Notes: generated from the sequence alone by a model not told the origin. A stretch of DNA of 64,000 nt from an uncultured Oscillatoriales cyanobacterium (GCA_903893625.1 CAITND010000092.1:20302-84301); one strand, 5' to 3'; positions 8,295-17,518 are shown, counted from the stretch's first letter. Numbers and translations are program-made.

Positions 8295-9794
8295 TCAAAC
8301 TTTTTCCGCGAGATGGTTAGCAAATAAGGGTTGAGTATGGGCTAATGCTGTGGTAGACGCATCAGTTAATCTCACCAGAAAGTTAGGTTGAATTCCTAAC
8401 AATACAATAATTAAGGCTAAAACCATCGCAGGAATTCGATCGCGCCATTGTACAGGAGGCAAATTCACCACATATTCTGAGAGGCGACCAAAAAAGGCTT
8501 TATTGATCATAATTAGGAAGTAAACGGAGGTTAATCCGGTTCCGATCATGCACAATAAAGTTTGGACTGGAAAGACTTCCATACTGCCTCGAAATATAAT
8601 AAATTCTGCCACAAATCCGACTAAACCGGGTATCCCTGCACTCGCCATGACTGCCATAATCATGATGGTTCCAATTAAGGGTAAACCTCGTTCTGGGTTG
8701 AGTAAACCTTGAATAATATCTAAATCTCGACTTCCGGCTTTTCGATACACAACTCCAACGGTTAAAAACATTAATCCTGAGATTAAACCATGACTGACCA
8801 TTTGCATTACTGAACCTAATAAACTGGTGGAGTTAGCGGCAGCAAAAGCCAGCAAAATATATCCCATGTGAGCAATAGAACTATAGGCTACTATTTTCTT
8901 CATATCTTTTTGAGAAATAGCACAAAAAGCTCCATATAAAACACTAACTACAGCCCAACTTGCTATCCAGGGAGAAACTACTAACCAAGCATCAGGAAAT
9001 AAGCCGACACCAAACCGTAATAACCCGTAGGTTCCTAACTTTAATAAAACCCCGGCTAAGAGAATAGAAACGGGGGTTGAAGCTTCGACGTGAGCATCCG
9101 GTAGCCAGGTATGGAAGGGAAACAAAGGAATTTTAATTCCAAATCCGATTAAAAGACCTCCTAATAAAATTAGTTGGGTTGTTAAGGGTAAAGATGAAAC
9201 TCCTAACGCCGTTGCACTAATGGTATCTAAATCAAAATCTAGGGTATGAGTTAGCCACACAATCCCTAAAAAGGAAGCTAAAATTAAAAAGCCTGAAACG
9301 GCGGTATACAGTAAGAATTTAGTGGCTGCATAACCTTTGCGTTTACCTCCCCAAATCGCAATTAATAAATAGAGGGGAATCAGTTCAACTTCATAAAATA
9401 GCAGAAACAATAATAGTTGAGATAAAAATGTTCCTGCAATTCCAGCCGCAATCAGCAATATAGACGCATAATAAAGTTGATGGCGACTAATGAATAAATC
9501 CGTACTTGCGATCGCAATGGTAATTAATAAACCATTTAAAATTACTAAAGGTAATGATAAACCATCAACCCCTAAATAGTAATTTAATCCCAAAGGTTGA
9601 ATCCAAGGAATATATTCTTTAAATTGTAAGGAGGGATTACTCGGATCAAATAATCCGGCTAAAACTAACGACCATAAAAATAACCCTCCAGCAATCACCA
9701 ATGACAATTGACGAGCCGTTTTACCTGAAATATTCGGCCAAAAGGCAATTAAAGCCGCACCAAACAAAGGAACCCAAATTAATACACTAAGCAT
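8295..9794 (-). CDS. ndhD: NAD(P)H-quinone oxidoreductase subunit NdhD (D3/D4 type)
   Basis: This 499-residue polytopic protein is a proton-pumping subunit related to complex I NuoM. The conserved Glu of the LLFYEVELIPLYLLI helix and the FPFHTWLPDAHVEAST motif are present, along with many hydrophobic segments. Coupled with NdhF and a Cup protein it makes a CO2-uptake NDH-1 complex rather than a respiratory one. The ATG at 9794 is preceded, only 3 bp away, by an 11-copy heptanucleotide repeat, so there is no ordinary Shine-Dalgarno. Placement between ndhF and cupB supports the D4 (or D3) subtype. Confidence 0.88.
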   Translation of the reverse strand: MLSVLIWVPLFGAALIAFWPNISGKTARQLSLVIAGGLFLWSLVLAGLFDPSNPSLQFKEYIPWIQPLGLNYYLGVDGLSLPLVILNGLLITIAIASTDLFISRHQLYYASILLIAAGIAGTFLSQLLLFLLFYEVELIPLYLLIAIWGGKRKGYAATKFLLYTAVSGFLILASFLGIVWLTHTLDFDLDTISATALGVSSLPLTTQLILLGGLLIGFGIKIPLFPFHTWLPDAHVEASTPVSILLAGVLLKLGTYGLLRFGVGLFPDAWLVVSPWIASWAVVSVLYGAFCAISQKDMKKIVAYSSIAHMGYILLAFAAANSTSLLGSVMQMVSHGLISGLMFLTVGVVYRKAGSRDLDIIQGLLNPERGLPLIGTIMIMAVMASAGIPGLVGFVAEFIIFRGSMEVFPVQTLLCMIGTGLTSVYFLIMINKAFFGRLSEYVVNLPPVQWRDRIPAMVLALIIVLLGIQPNFLVRLTDASTTALAHTQPLFANHLAEKV

Positions 9795-9797
9795 AAA

Positions 9798-9880
9798 TCA
9801 GTTATCAGTTATCAGTTATCAGTTATCAGTTATCAGTTATCAGTCATCAGTCATCAGTCATCAGTTATCAGTTATCAGTG
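9798..9880. repeat. Heptanucleotide tandem repeat (TCAGTTA/TCAGTCA), 11 units
   Basis: Units run TCAGTTA six times, TCAGTCA three times, TCAGTTA twice, then a partial unit. It occupies the leader of ndhD up to 3 bp before the start codon. A degenerate GTAGAGAC...GTCTGTAC palindrome follows at about 9879-9906, and inverse-oriented units (ACTGATAACTGATAACTG) at 9961-9978 could pair with the array. Confidence 0.9.
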
Positions 9881-9960
9881 TAGAGACTTGCCATGGCGCG
9901 TCTGTACGAGTTAAGAGTTAAGAGTTAGCAGTTAATAAACTGTCTACTATTCACTTCTTG

Positions 9961-9994
9961 ACTGATAACTGATAACTGTTTACTGATTACTGAT
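9961..9994. repeat. Inverse-oriented TAACTGA units facing the heptamer array
   Basis: ACTGATAACTGATAACTG and then TTACTGATTACTGATTA run up to the ndhF stop. They are complementary to the array at 9798-9880, so the whole ndhF-ndhD spacer can fold into a long stem. Confidence 0.75.
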
Positions 9995-11865
9995 TAAAAT
10001 AGCCACAACATCAGTCCCATCAGTCCTCCGACTCCGAGAGCAATCGTAAGCAGATAAAATTGGGATTGTCCAGAAATGCTATATTTTAAGCCTTCTCCAC
10101 TAAACAATGTTGCTAAACCAAAAACATTAACAATCCCGTCAATAATATAGCGATCAATCCAAGCACTCAAAGCGGAAATGCGACTGATCAATAAAACAAC
10201 TGTGAGATTGTAAACTCGATCAATATAGAAATCGTAAGCCAGTAAATCTTGCAATCCTTTCCAGGGTAATTTGAACGGTTTAGAACCGATGCCATATAAA
10301 TAAATAGCCCCTCCAATTGCCACTCCAATTAAACCAGAAATTAACAGTAAAGGAACTGTTGCTTGACGTAAAATTTCAGCAAATCCAGAAGCAGGAACTT
10401 CAAATAAAGGCGCATTCCAACTGAGTAATAATTGCCATTGTTGTAACATCATTGGCACTAATAAGGTAACAATAATCATGGCAACCATTGGTACTGCCAT
10501 TAGCCATGCAACTTCTGGGGCGCGTCTGGTTTTTTGTTGCGATTTTCCGGCAAACACTAATCCAAAAATCCGCGTTAAATTCAACGCCGTTAAACAATTC
10601 ACCAAGAGCAACACTAAAATTAACCACAGGGGAACTGTCCAAAATCCATTTACCCAACGCCGCATCGTCCAAAACGTTCCCAAGGGCATTAACGCCACTA
10701 AACCCGCCGAACCCACAATAAAAGCCGTTGTCGTGGCGGGCATTTTTGACCACAACCCCCCCATCTCTGTTAAATCCTGGGTGTTGGTGGTTAATATCAC
10801 CGAACCCGCACTCATGAAAATTAGAGATTTAGCGATCGCATGGGTTAACAATAATAAAAGGGCAATATCAACTTGACTTTCTCCGACTGCAATAAACACC
10901 AACCCTAAATAGGCACTGGTGGAATGGGATAAGGCGCGTTTGAGATCAATTTGGGCAATCGAAACCAGGGAAGCACCAATGGCCGTTACCGTGCCTAAAA
11001 CTACCAACGTTGTTGAGGCAATCGGAGATAATGCTAAAACGGGTTGCAGTTTGATTAAAACAAATGCTCCACTAGCCACCACCACCGAATTTCGCAGAAT
11101 CGAGGCCGGGTTTGGGCCTTCCATCGCTTCATCTAACCACAAATGCAAGGGAAATTGAGCACATTTTCCAATCGGCCCCGCAATTAACGCTAAACCCAGT
11201 AAGGTAGCCGTTAACGGGGGTAAGGAAGCCGTTTCTGACCAGGTTTCCAAATCGGAAAAGCTCAAACTTCCGGCCGTTGTCGAGAGATAAACCACCCCCA
11301 TCAATAGCAACACATCCCCCACCCGTTTTGTGAGAAAGGCATCTCTAGCAGCTGTCACTACCAACGGTTGAGCATACCAGAAGCCCACAAGCAGATAGGT
11401 AGAAAGTGTTAATAACTCTAGGAGAATATAACTGAGTAATAAAGAATCACTCAACGCTAATCCACTAATCGCCGCTTCAAAGAATCCCATCAGGCCAAAA
11501 AACCGAGCCAGAGCCCAGTCTTTTTCCATATATCCGAGGGCGTAGCATTGAGCAATTAAACTCAAGCTAGTAATTAATTCCATTGACCCTAAACTCACTG
11601 GGGAAATTTCTAGGGCTAAGGACAGGTCTAAATCGGTGGTTTGTACCCAATGGATAATAATTTGCTGAATGGGCTCATCCCAGGTAGCACGAAAAATCAC
11701 CGAACCATGTATAAAAGCCAAAACCGTCATTAACAAATTAAAGTAGGCGGCGGGTCTTGGCCCAGTTCGTCGCACCAGTCCTGCTGACCAAGGTAAGGTC
11801 AAGATTGCCCCAAATAAGCCATACAAAGGTATCCACCAACTGGTCTGGAGGAGAAAATCTGTCAT
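9994..11865 (-). CDS. ndhF: NAD(P)H-quinone oxidoreductase subunit NdhF (F3/F4 type)
   Basis: This 623-residue membrane protein belongs to the NuoL/NdhF family. It has the LLSYILLELLTLSTYLLVGFWY helix, the K-R-V-G-D segment, and the AQFPLHLWLDEAMEGPNPASI motif. The C-terminal region carries the long horizontal-helix-type tail but is shorter than in respiratory NdhF1, as is usual for the CO2-uptake paralogues F3 and F4. It is the first gene of a leftward ndhF-ndhD-cupB unit. It is divergent from the carboxysome operon, so both halves of the carbon-concentrating mechanism are controlled from the same 618-bp region. Confidence 0.88.
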   Translation of the reverse strand: MTDFLLQTSWWIPLYGLFGAILTLPWSAGLVRRTGPRPAAYFNLLMTVLAFIHGSVIFRATWDEPIQQIIIHWVQTTDLDLSLALEISPVSLGSMELITSLSLIAQCYALGYMEKDWALARFFGLMGFFEAAISGLALSDSLLLSYILLELLTLSTYLLVGFWYAQPLVVTAARDAFLTKRVGDVLLLMGVVYLSTTAGSLSFSDLETWSETASLPPLTATLLGLALIAGPIGKCAQFPLHLWLDEAMEGPNPASILRNSVVVASGAFVLIKLQPVLALSPIASTTLVVLGTVTAIGASLVSIAQIDLKRALSHSTSAYLGLVFIAVGESQVDIALLLLLTHAIAKSLIFMSAGSVILTTNTQDLTEMGGLWSKMPATTTAFIVGSAGLVALMPLGTFWTMRRWVNGFWTVPLWLILVLLLVNCLTALNLTRIFGLVFAGKSQQKTRRAPEVAWLMAVPMVAMIIVTLLVPMMLQQWQLLLSWNAPLFEVPASGFAEILRQATVPLLLISGLIGVAIGGAIYLYGIGSKPFKLPWKGLQDLLAYDFYIDRVYNLTVVLLISRISALSAWIDRYIIDGIVNVFGLATLFSGEGLKYSISGQSQFYLLTIALGVGGLMGLMLWLF

Positions 11866-12483
11866 TTAAGTTAAATTAGAAAATTCTTATGAATTATCAA
11901 TTTACTATACCAAGATTTCGCCTTTGGGTTTGCTCTCAGCCTTGATCTATCGATTTTTTGTACATTTTTATAGAGCTTAAAAAACTCTAGCTCTATAAAA
12001 TAGAGTCTAAATAAATTCAGCATGATTTTGACTCTCAAAAACCTAACAAAACTTCATCAAAATTCATTATCACTAAAAATAATATTAAAAATGAGAAAAT
12101 ATAATCCAGATTAATATTGTCAAGAGTGTCACGCTTCTCCTATTCTTAGAGAAGGAGGTTCGTTACTATTTCTGCAAATTAAAATTGTAGGTAATGTAAA
12201 GCCGGAGTTGACAAAAAATTAAGGTACGGTAGAGCCTACCGCCACCTTCTCGCTCCCCAAGAGCAACGCTTATTTCCCTTTCCATGCTAACGGTATGGGG
12301 GTTAGCAATAGGAAAATATAACTATTGCAAAATCCAGGGATCAAGAAGCCGTAAAATTTGACTTAAAGGCGAACTACGATTGGCGAGTGTAGCCCGAAAT
12401 CCGACGGTTTAAGCTGTTGGGAAGTCACTTATTGCTTAAAAATACAGTGTAGTTTAGTCTGTTCATTGATTAGGAGTTAAACA
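11866..12483. promoter_or_regulatory. Divergent promoter and leader region between ndhF and ccmK
   Basis: These 618 bp hold no credible gene. There is a perfect 12-bp hairpin (11966-11977 with 11989-12000, 11-nt loop) about 100 bp upstream of ndhF. The ccmK side is rich in small stems: CTTCTC/GAGAAG near 12134-12156, GCTAAC/GTTAGC near 12286-12306, and GCAATAG/CTATTGC near 12305-12328. A TTGACA hexamer at 12208-12213 is a possible -35 box for ccm, but I see no good -10 match. An AGGAG at about 12472 precedes ccmK. The structured stretch suggests a long transcribed leader. Operator identity (CcmR, CmpR or other) cannot be read from it. Confidence 0.5.
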
Positions 12484-12795
12484 ATGTCAATCGCTGTTGG
12501 AATGATTGAAACCATCGGATTTCCTGCGATCGTTGAAGCCGCAGACTCGATGGTGAAAGCGGCTCGTGTCACCCTAGTCGGATATGAGAAAATTGGCAGT
12601 GGCCGAGTCACCGTAATCGTGCGGGGAGATGTATCCGAAGTGCAAGCCTCCGTGGCGGCGGGAATTGAATCCGTCAAACGAGTCAACGGCGGTCAAGTGA
12701 CTTCCACCCATATTATTGCTCGTCCCCATGAGAACCTAGAATATGTTTTACCCATTCGCTATACCGATGCGGTGGAGCAATTCCGGTCTTACTAG
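12484..12795 (+). CDS. ccmK2: Carboxysome shell hexamer protein CcmK2
   Basis: This 103-residue single BMC-domain protein forms hexamers that tile the flat facets of the beta-carboxysome shell. The pore motif KIGSG is at residues 36-40, and the family block [19 protein letters not shown] is present. The short C-terminal tail after the BMC fold matches CcmK2, while the next gene has a longer one like CcmK1. It is the first gene of ccmK2-K1-L-M-N-O and is preceded by a clear AGGAG. It is nearly identical to its neighbour over the first 100 residues, showing a tandem duplication kept alike by selection or gene conversion. Confidence 0.95.
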   Translation: MSIAVGMIETIGFPAIVEAADSMVKAARVTLVGYEKIGSGRVTVIVRGDVSEVQASVAAGIESVKRVNGGQVTSTHIIARPHENLEYVLPIRYTDAVEQFRSY

Positions 12796-12957
12796 AGACT
12801 CAAAAAATATAACTTGGAATTGACGAGCGGAGAAGTTCTAAACAGCAATTTCACGCTTCAAAAGTCAATTTCAATTGAAATCGGAATTATCCCTGTTGTA
12901 TGGCGGAATTCCGTATTATTCCTTAACCGTTTAGATTGATTTTAGGAGTCAAATTTA

Positions 12958-13299
12958 ATGGCGATTGCAGTTGGCATGATCGAAACTTTAGGCTTTCCTG
13001 CTATTGTTGAAGCCTCGGACTCAATGGTAAAAGCCGCCCGTGTCACCTTAGTCGGTTACGAAAAAATTGGCAGTGGTCGTGTTACCGTGATTGTGCGGGG
13101 CGATGTCTCCGAGGTACAAGCCTCCGTTGCGGCCGGAGTTGAATCTGTCAAACGAGTCAAGGGTGGAGAAGTTTTATCTACCCATATTATTGCCCGTCCT
13201 CACGAAAATTTAGAATACGTTTTACCCATTCGCTACACCGAAGCGGTGGAACAATTCCGCGAAATGGTTGCTGGTATTCGTCCCACAAACCGTCCCTAA
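12958..13299 (+). CDS. ccmK1: Carboxysome shell hexamer protein CcmK1
   Basis: This 113-residue BMC protein has the same KIGSG pore as the preceding gene, plus a 10-residue extension ([12 protein letters not shown]). The order short CcmK then long CcmK agrees with ccmK2-ccmK1 in well-studied beta-cyanobacteria. Both would mix in the shell facets, and the pore is thought to let bicarbonate and RuBP/3-PGA pass. The 162-bp spacer upstream has its own small stems and a TTTTAGGAG ribosome site just before ATG 12958. Confidence 0.93.
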   Translation: MAIAVGMIETLGFPAIVEASDSMVKAARVTLVGYEKIGSGRVTVIVRGDVSEVQASVAAGVESVKRVKGGEVLSTHIIARPHENLEYVLPIRYTEAVEQFREMVAGIRPTNRP

Positions 13300-13391
13300 T
13301 TTCCAGACGATTTAAAGATGGGTAAATTCACCGTTTATCCGTTCATAAATCGCTCCAAATTCCCATTTATTCTTTCTCAAACCCATTCATT

Positions 13392-13694
13392 ATGCAAATT
13401 GCCAAAGTGATTGGCACCGTTGTCGGCAATCAGAAAGAACCCAGTTTAAAGGGTTCAAAATTTCTCCTGTTACGATTTGTTGATGAAAATGGAGAAGATA
13501 TCACCAATGGATATGAGGTGGCGATTGATGCGGTGGGAGCCGGAGTCGGTGAATGGGTACTCGTCAGTCGTGGCAGTGCAGCGCGTAAAATTGAAGGAAG
13601 TGAAAAACGACCCAGCGATGCGGCAGTTGTTGCCATTATTGACACCATTAATGTAGAAAATCGCTCGATTTACAGCAAAAAAGATCATTATTAA
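13392..13694 (+). CDS. ccmL: Carboxysome vertex pentamer protein CcmL
   Basis: This 100-residue protein is of the EutN/CcmL family, whose pentamers close the vertices of the shell. The sequence opens MQIAKVIGTVVGNQKEPSL and holds the GAGVGEWVLVSRGSAAR turn typical of the family, followed by DAAVVAIIDTI. The C-terminal residues fit CcmL length. Start ATG 13392 gives the standard N-terminus. It lies 92 bp after ccmK1 and 181 bp before ccmM. Confidence 0.95.
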   Translation: MQIAKVIGTVVGNQKEPSLKGSKFLLLRFVDENGEDITNGYEVAIDAVGAGVGEWVLVSRGSAARKIEGSEKRPSDAAVVAIIDTINVENRSIYSKKDHY

Positions 13695-13875
13695 CAGGAG
13701 AGAAGCGGGGAGCAATTGAGAAGCAAAAAGCCTTAAATCGTTAAGAGAGAAGGCAGGAAGTCTGTTAATTAAATGTTTAATTGAATTAACTTCTTAATCC
13801 CCTATTTTGAACCCTGCGATAACGAACCCCTGAAAACGGACAACAAACAACTATTCGGTTAGGAGAAATTAAAAT

Positions 13876-15819
13876 ATGGCAGTTCGTGGCCTAGCGGCAC
13901 CTCCAACCCCTTGGTCGAAGAACTTGGCAGAGCCGAAAATCGACCCAACGGCTTATGTACATTCTTTTTCTAATATTATTGGTGACGTTCGGATTGGGGC
14001 CCATGTATTAGTCGCCCCCGGAACCTCGATTCGCGCCGATGAAGGCTCACCCTTTGCGATTGGGGAAAATAGCAATATCCAAGACGGCGTAGTGATTCAT
14101 GGCTTAGAAGAAGGTCGCGTCAAAGGTGATGACGGTCAATCTTACTCCGTGTGGGTTGGGAAGAATTCTTCAATTACCCACATGGCCTTAATTCATGGCC
14201 CTGCTTATGTGGGAGATAATTGTTTTATCGGCTTCCGCTCTACAGTCTTTAATTCCAGAGTCGGGAATGGTTGCATTGTGATGATGCACGTTTTAATCGA
14301 AGACGTCGAAATTCCCCCCGGAAAATACGTTCCCTCCGGCTCTATTATCACCAATCAACAACAAGCGGATCGCTTACCCAATGTCACGGATGCCGATCTC
14401 AGCTTTGCTGCTGATGTGATTGGAGTTAACCAATCTCTGAAAGCGGGTTATCATTGTTCGGAAAATGCTTCTTGTCTTCACCATATCCGCAACGAAGCGG
14501 CGACTGTTGGCAATGGCAGTGGTCGTGATCGCTCCAATTCTTATACCGGGAGTGCCAATTTAGCCTCCGAAATCGTGCAGCACATCGGGGATCTGTTGGC
14601 CAAAGGTTACAAAATTGGCACTGAACACGCTGATGCTCGTCGCTTCCGTACTGGATCTTGGCGCAGTGGTGCTCCGATCACCGCTAAGAATACTGGAGAA
14701 GTCGTTGCAGCCTTAGAAGCTTGTCTGAGAGAACACGCCGGAGAATATGTGCGTCTGTTAGGCATTGATTCCAAAGCCAAACGCCGGGTGCTGGAAGAAA
14801 TCATTCAACGTCCCGATGGCCCCGTTGCCCAGAAATCCAGCAATGGTAAAGTTAGCACAGCAACGGCCCCTTCCGGTTCGGCCAGCAGCGCCAGTTCCGA
14901 TTTAGGGGGACAAATCGGTGATCTGTTAGCCAAAGGCTTCAAAATTGGCACTGAACACGCCGATGCTCGTCGCTTCCGTACCGGATCTTGGCGCAGTGGC
15001 CCCAGCATCTCTGGATCAGGGGTGGGAGACATTCTCTCCAAATTAGATGCCATCATCAGCGAGCATTCTGGGGAATATGTGCGTCTGATTGGCATTGACC
15101 CCAAAAACAAACGCCGGGTGTTGGAAGAAATTATTCAGCGTCCCGATGGCCCCGTTGCCAGCAAATCTGGCAGTGGTAAGGTCAGTGTCTCTGCATCTGC
15201 ACCTTCGGATTCAGCCACCAGTAGCAGTTCTGCTCTGGGGGGACAAATTGGGGATCTGTTAGCCAAAGGCTTCAAAATTGGGACAGAATACGCCGATGCT
15301 CGTCGCTTCCGCACTGGATCTTGGAATAGTGGCCCTAGCATCTCTGGATCAAGGGTAGCAGAAGTTCTCTCCAAATTAGATGCCATCATCAGTGAGCATT
15401 CTGGGGAATATGTGCGTCTGATTGGCATTGACCCCAAAAACAAACGCCGGGTGTTGGAAGAAATTATTCAACGTCCCGACGGCAAAGTTGTTAAAACCTC
15501 TCCGGCTGCGGCGGGTGCTTCTACCAGCAGTGCTAGTGTAGCTCCGGCTCCCAATAGCAAATTTGGTAACAGTGTTACGGATCAAGTTCGGGATCTGTTA
15601 ACCAAAGGTTACAAAATTGGGACCGAACACGCCGATGCTCGTCGCTTCCGTACCGGATCTTGGCATAGTTGTTCTCCGATTCAATCTAACAATATCTCGG
15701 AAGTGATGGCAGCTTTAGAGGGTTGCGTGAACGAACATCGCGGCGAATATGTGCGGTTGATTGGGATCGACTCCAAAGCCAAACGTCGGGTACTGGAGGA
15801 AATCATCCAACGTCCTTAA
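13876..15819 (+). CDS. ccmM: Carboxysome scaffold CcmM (gamma-carbonic anhydrase-like domain plus four RbcS-like domains)
   Basis: This 647-residue scaffold gathers Rubisco and links it to the shell. Residues 1-210 form a left-handed beta-helix gamma-carbonic anhydrase domain with candidate zinc ligands His75, His102 and His107. Cys194 and Cys200 match the disulfide known to activate this domain in CcmM. Four small-subunit-like domains follow at about 235-318, 345-430, 458-545 and 570-647, each with GDLL(A/T)KG(Y/F)KIGTE(H/Y)[11 protein letters not shown]. Only the fourth has a cysteine pair, and the first has one Cys. A shorter Rubisco-binding form from internal initiation is usual in the family. 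The GTG at 14575 is a possible but weak site. Confidence 0.95.
   Translation: MAVRGLAAPPTPWSKNLAEPKIDPTAYVHSFSNIIGDVRIGAHVLVAPGTSIRADEGSPFAIGENSNIQDGVVIHGLEEGRVKGDDGQSYSVWVGKNSSITHMALIHGPAYVGDNCFIGFRSTVFNSRVGNGCIVMMHVLIEDVEIPPGKYVPSGSIITNQQQADRLPNVTDADLSFAADVIGVNQSLKAGYHCSENASCLHHIRNEAATVGNGSGRDRSNSYTGSANLASEIVQHIGDLLAKGYKIGTEHADARRFRTGSWRSGAPITAKNTGEVVAALEACLREHAGEYVRLLGIDSKAKRRVLEEIIQRPDGPVAQKSSNGKVSTATAPSGSASSASSDLGGQIGDLLAKGFKIGTEHADARRFRTGSWRSGPSISGSGVGDILSKLDAIISEHSGEYVRLIGIDPKNKRRVLEEIIQRPDGPVASKSGSGKVSVSASAPSDSATSSSSALGGQIGDLLAKGFKIGTEYADARRFRTGSWNSGPSISGSRVAEVLSKLDAIISEHSGEYVRLIGIDPKNKRRVLEEIIQRPDGKVVKTSPAAAGASTSSASVAPAPNSKFGNSVTDQVRDLLTKGYKIGTEHADARRFRTGSWHSCSPIQSNNISEVMAALEGCVNEHRGEYVRLIGIDSKAKRRVLEEIIQRP
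14920..15480 (+). repeat. Near-identical tandem repeats within ccmM (domains 2 and 3)
   Basis: The DNA of the second RbcS-like domain with its linker (about 14920-15160) and the third (about 15241-15480) matches closely, including long exactly shared stretches around 15049-15150 and 15370-15470. Domains 1 and 4 are more diverged. This points to recent duplication or gene conversion. Confidence 0.8.
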
Positions 15820-15861
15820 GATCCAGTTTCCTGTTGAAGCACTCTTTTGGTTCCAGCAACA

Positions 15862-16587
15862 ATGAACATATCGCCACCGCAACTCCTAAACCCTGATGTT
15901 TATGTGAGTGGCGATGTCACTATCGATCCAGATGCCACCCTAGCACCAGGGGTGATCCTACAAGCGACAACCGACAGTCAGCTTCGGATTGCTGCGGGAG
16001 TTTGTATCGGTCGGGGAGTCATTATTCAGGTTTATCAAGGTATCCTAGAGATAGAGGCAGGGGTAGTGTTGGGGTCGGGGGTATTAATCCTGGGAGCAGG
16101 AACCATTGGGGAAAATGCCTGTATTGGTTCAGAGACAACGATTTTGGAGAGTTCTATTGCACCTCAACAAGTCGTTGCCGCAAGATCTCTGATTGGGGAT
16201 CGCTCTCGTTTATTAGAACCTGAACAGGTGTCTCCCCCATCGGAAACCCCGCAGTCCCCAGAACCCCAGAGAATTTCGACCTTTCAGGACGAGTTCGATC
16301 CTCTATTAGAGTTAGCCTCTTTTCCGCCTGAACCGCCGACTACTGCGATATTGGGGGAAAAACCTGTTCAACCTTCGGATATTCTATTGGCTCCTTCTGA
16401 ACCGGAAACGGCGATCGCATCTTCCTCGGAAACATCGGAAGAAACGGCTCTGGCTCCACAGTCCCCAGATACTTTGGAACTGTCCACCCAGCCACTCCCT
16501 CCGATTATTTACGGAAAAGATCACCTAAGTCAGTTATTGGATACCTTGCTTCCCCATCGCAAAGCCTTCAATAACCCCCAGAATTGA
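15862..16587 (+). CDS. ccmN: Carboxysome assembly protein CcmN
   Basis: This 241-residue protein has an N-terminal beta-helix of hexapeptide repeats (for example VYVSGDVTIDPDATLAPGVIL), a long Pro/Glu/Ser-rich linker, and a C-terminal amphipathic segment YGKDHLSQLLDTLLPHRKAF. CcmN binds CcmM through the first part, and its terminal helix recruits CcmK shell proteins. The ATG at 15862 is preferred, although a TTG at 15847 would add five residues. It lies between ccmM and ccmO in operon order. Confidence 0.92.
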   Translation: MNISPPQLLNPDVYVSGDVTIDPDATLAPGVILQATTDSQLRIAAGVCIGRGVIIQVYQGILEIEAGVVLGSGVLILGAGTIGENACIGSETTILESSIAPQQVVAARSLIGDRSRLLEPEQVSPPSETPQSPEPQRISTFQDEFDPLLELASFPPEPPTTAILGEKPVQPSDILLAPSEPETAIASSSETSEETALAPQSPDTLELSTQPLPPIIYGKDHLSQLLDTLLPHRKAFNNPQN

Positions 16588-16589
16588 AG

Positions 16590-16625
16590 AGCAGGGGGAG
16601 CAGGGGGAGCAGGGGGAGCAGGGGG
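16590..16625. repeat. 9-bp tandem repeat (AGCAGGGGG) x4 in the ccmN-ccmO spacer
   Basis: Four exact 9-bp units are followed about 60 bp later by complementary CCCACCCTGCTTTTCC and CCCCACCCTGCTCTTCCC tracts, so the spacer can form a G-rich/C-rich stem. The same unit in reverse sense makes up the coding linker of the DnaJ protein near 54950-55075. Confidence 0.85.
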
Positions 16626-16750
16626 AGCTAGGTCAGAATAGGAGAAATCATTAACTTCTGACTCCGCAGTCCGCACCCCACCCTGCTTTTCCCCCCACCC
16701 CACAGCCTAAACCCCACCCTGCTCTTCCCGACCCATCGGAATGATTAAAA

Positions 16751-17518
16751 ATGGACGCAAACAGACAAAATTCCGGTTCTTCTGAACATTCAGTTCAGTA
16801 TGAGTTTAGAGATATGGCTCTGGGTTTAGTTTCCACTCAGAGCTTCCCGGCGATTGTGGGAACGGCAGATATGATGCTGAAATCAGCCGGGGTTCATTTA
16901 GTGGGATATGAAAAAATTGGGAGTGGATATTGTACCGCCATTGTCCGGGGAAAAATTGCCGAAGTGCGTTTAGCGGTGGAAACTGGGGCGCAAACAGCTA
17001 AACAGTTTGGTCAACTGATCTCTACGTTAGTGATTCCTCGACCTTTCCCTAACCTAGAAATTGTGTTTCCGATTAGTTCTCGTTTATCAGAGCTTATGAG
17101 TCGGGGTACTGGTCATCGTTTGAGTAATCAAGCGGTGGGTTTACTAGAAACGCGGGGATTTCCGGCAATGGTCGGGGCGGCGGATGCTATGTTAAAGGCG
17201 GCGAATGTGAGCCTGATGTCCTATGAACGCATTGGGGCGGGGTTGTGTACGGTTATTATTCGGGGGCCCGTGTCCGATGTGGCGATGGCGGTTGAGGCGG
17301 GAATGTTTGAAGCCGAACGCATTGGCGAGTTAAACGCCGTAATGGTAATTCCGCGACCGTTGGAAGAGTTGGATCAAACTTTACCCTTAGCCAGTTGTTG
17401 GATAGAACAGCGTCAACCCTTGAGAGTTCCGATTAATGTTAAGGAACAGGAGAAAGAAGTGGTTCAAATCCCCGATTTACAAAAGTTACCCACTCCGGCT
17501 CAAGAAGAATATTTTTGA
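16751..17518 (+). CDS. ccmO: Tandem-BMC carboxysome shell protein CcmO
   Basis: This 255-residue protein holds two BMC domains, at about 22-112 and 125-212. Their pore regions read YEKIGSG and YERIGAG. Tandem-BMC proteins form trimers that look like hexamers, and CcmO is needed for carboxysome formation in beta-cyanobacteria. It has N- and C-terminal extensions of about 20 and 40 residues. It is the last gene of the ccm operon here and lies 163 bp after ccmN across a repeat-filled spacer. Confidence 0.93.
   Translation: MDANRQNSGSSEHSVQYEFRDMALGLVSTQSFPAIVGTADMMLKSAGVHLVGYEKIGSGYCTAIVRGKIAEVRLAVETGAQTAKQFGQLISTLVIPRPFPNLEIVFPISSRLSELMSRGTGHRLSNQAVGLLETRGFPAMVGAADAMLKAANVSLMSYERIGAGLCTVIIRGPVSDVAMAVEAGMFEAERIGELNAVMVIPRPLEELDQTLPLASCWIEQRQPLRVPINVKEQEKEVVQIPDLQKLPTPAQEEYF

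Noticed and set aside
10400..11158. Small open frames inside ndhF
   Set aside because: They overlap a conserved membrane protein and show no motifs, signals or ribosome sites of their own.
12330..12440. A group II intron remnant or cobalamin riboswitch before ccmK
   Set aside because: Neither a domain V-like hairpin nor the conserved B12-box sequence can be found.
14607..15585. Leftward open frames within ccmM
   Set aside because: They repeat with the period of the RbcS-like domains and are antisense shadows of ccmM.
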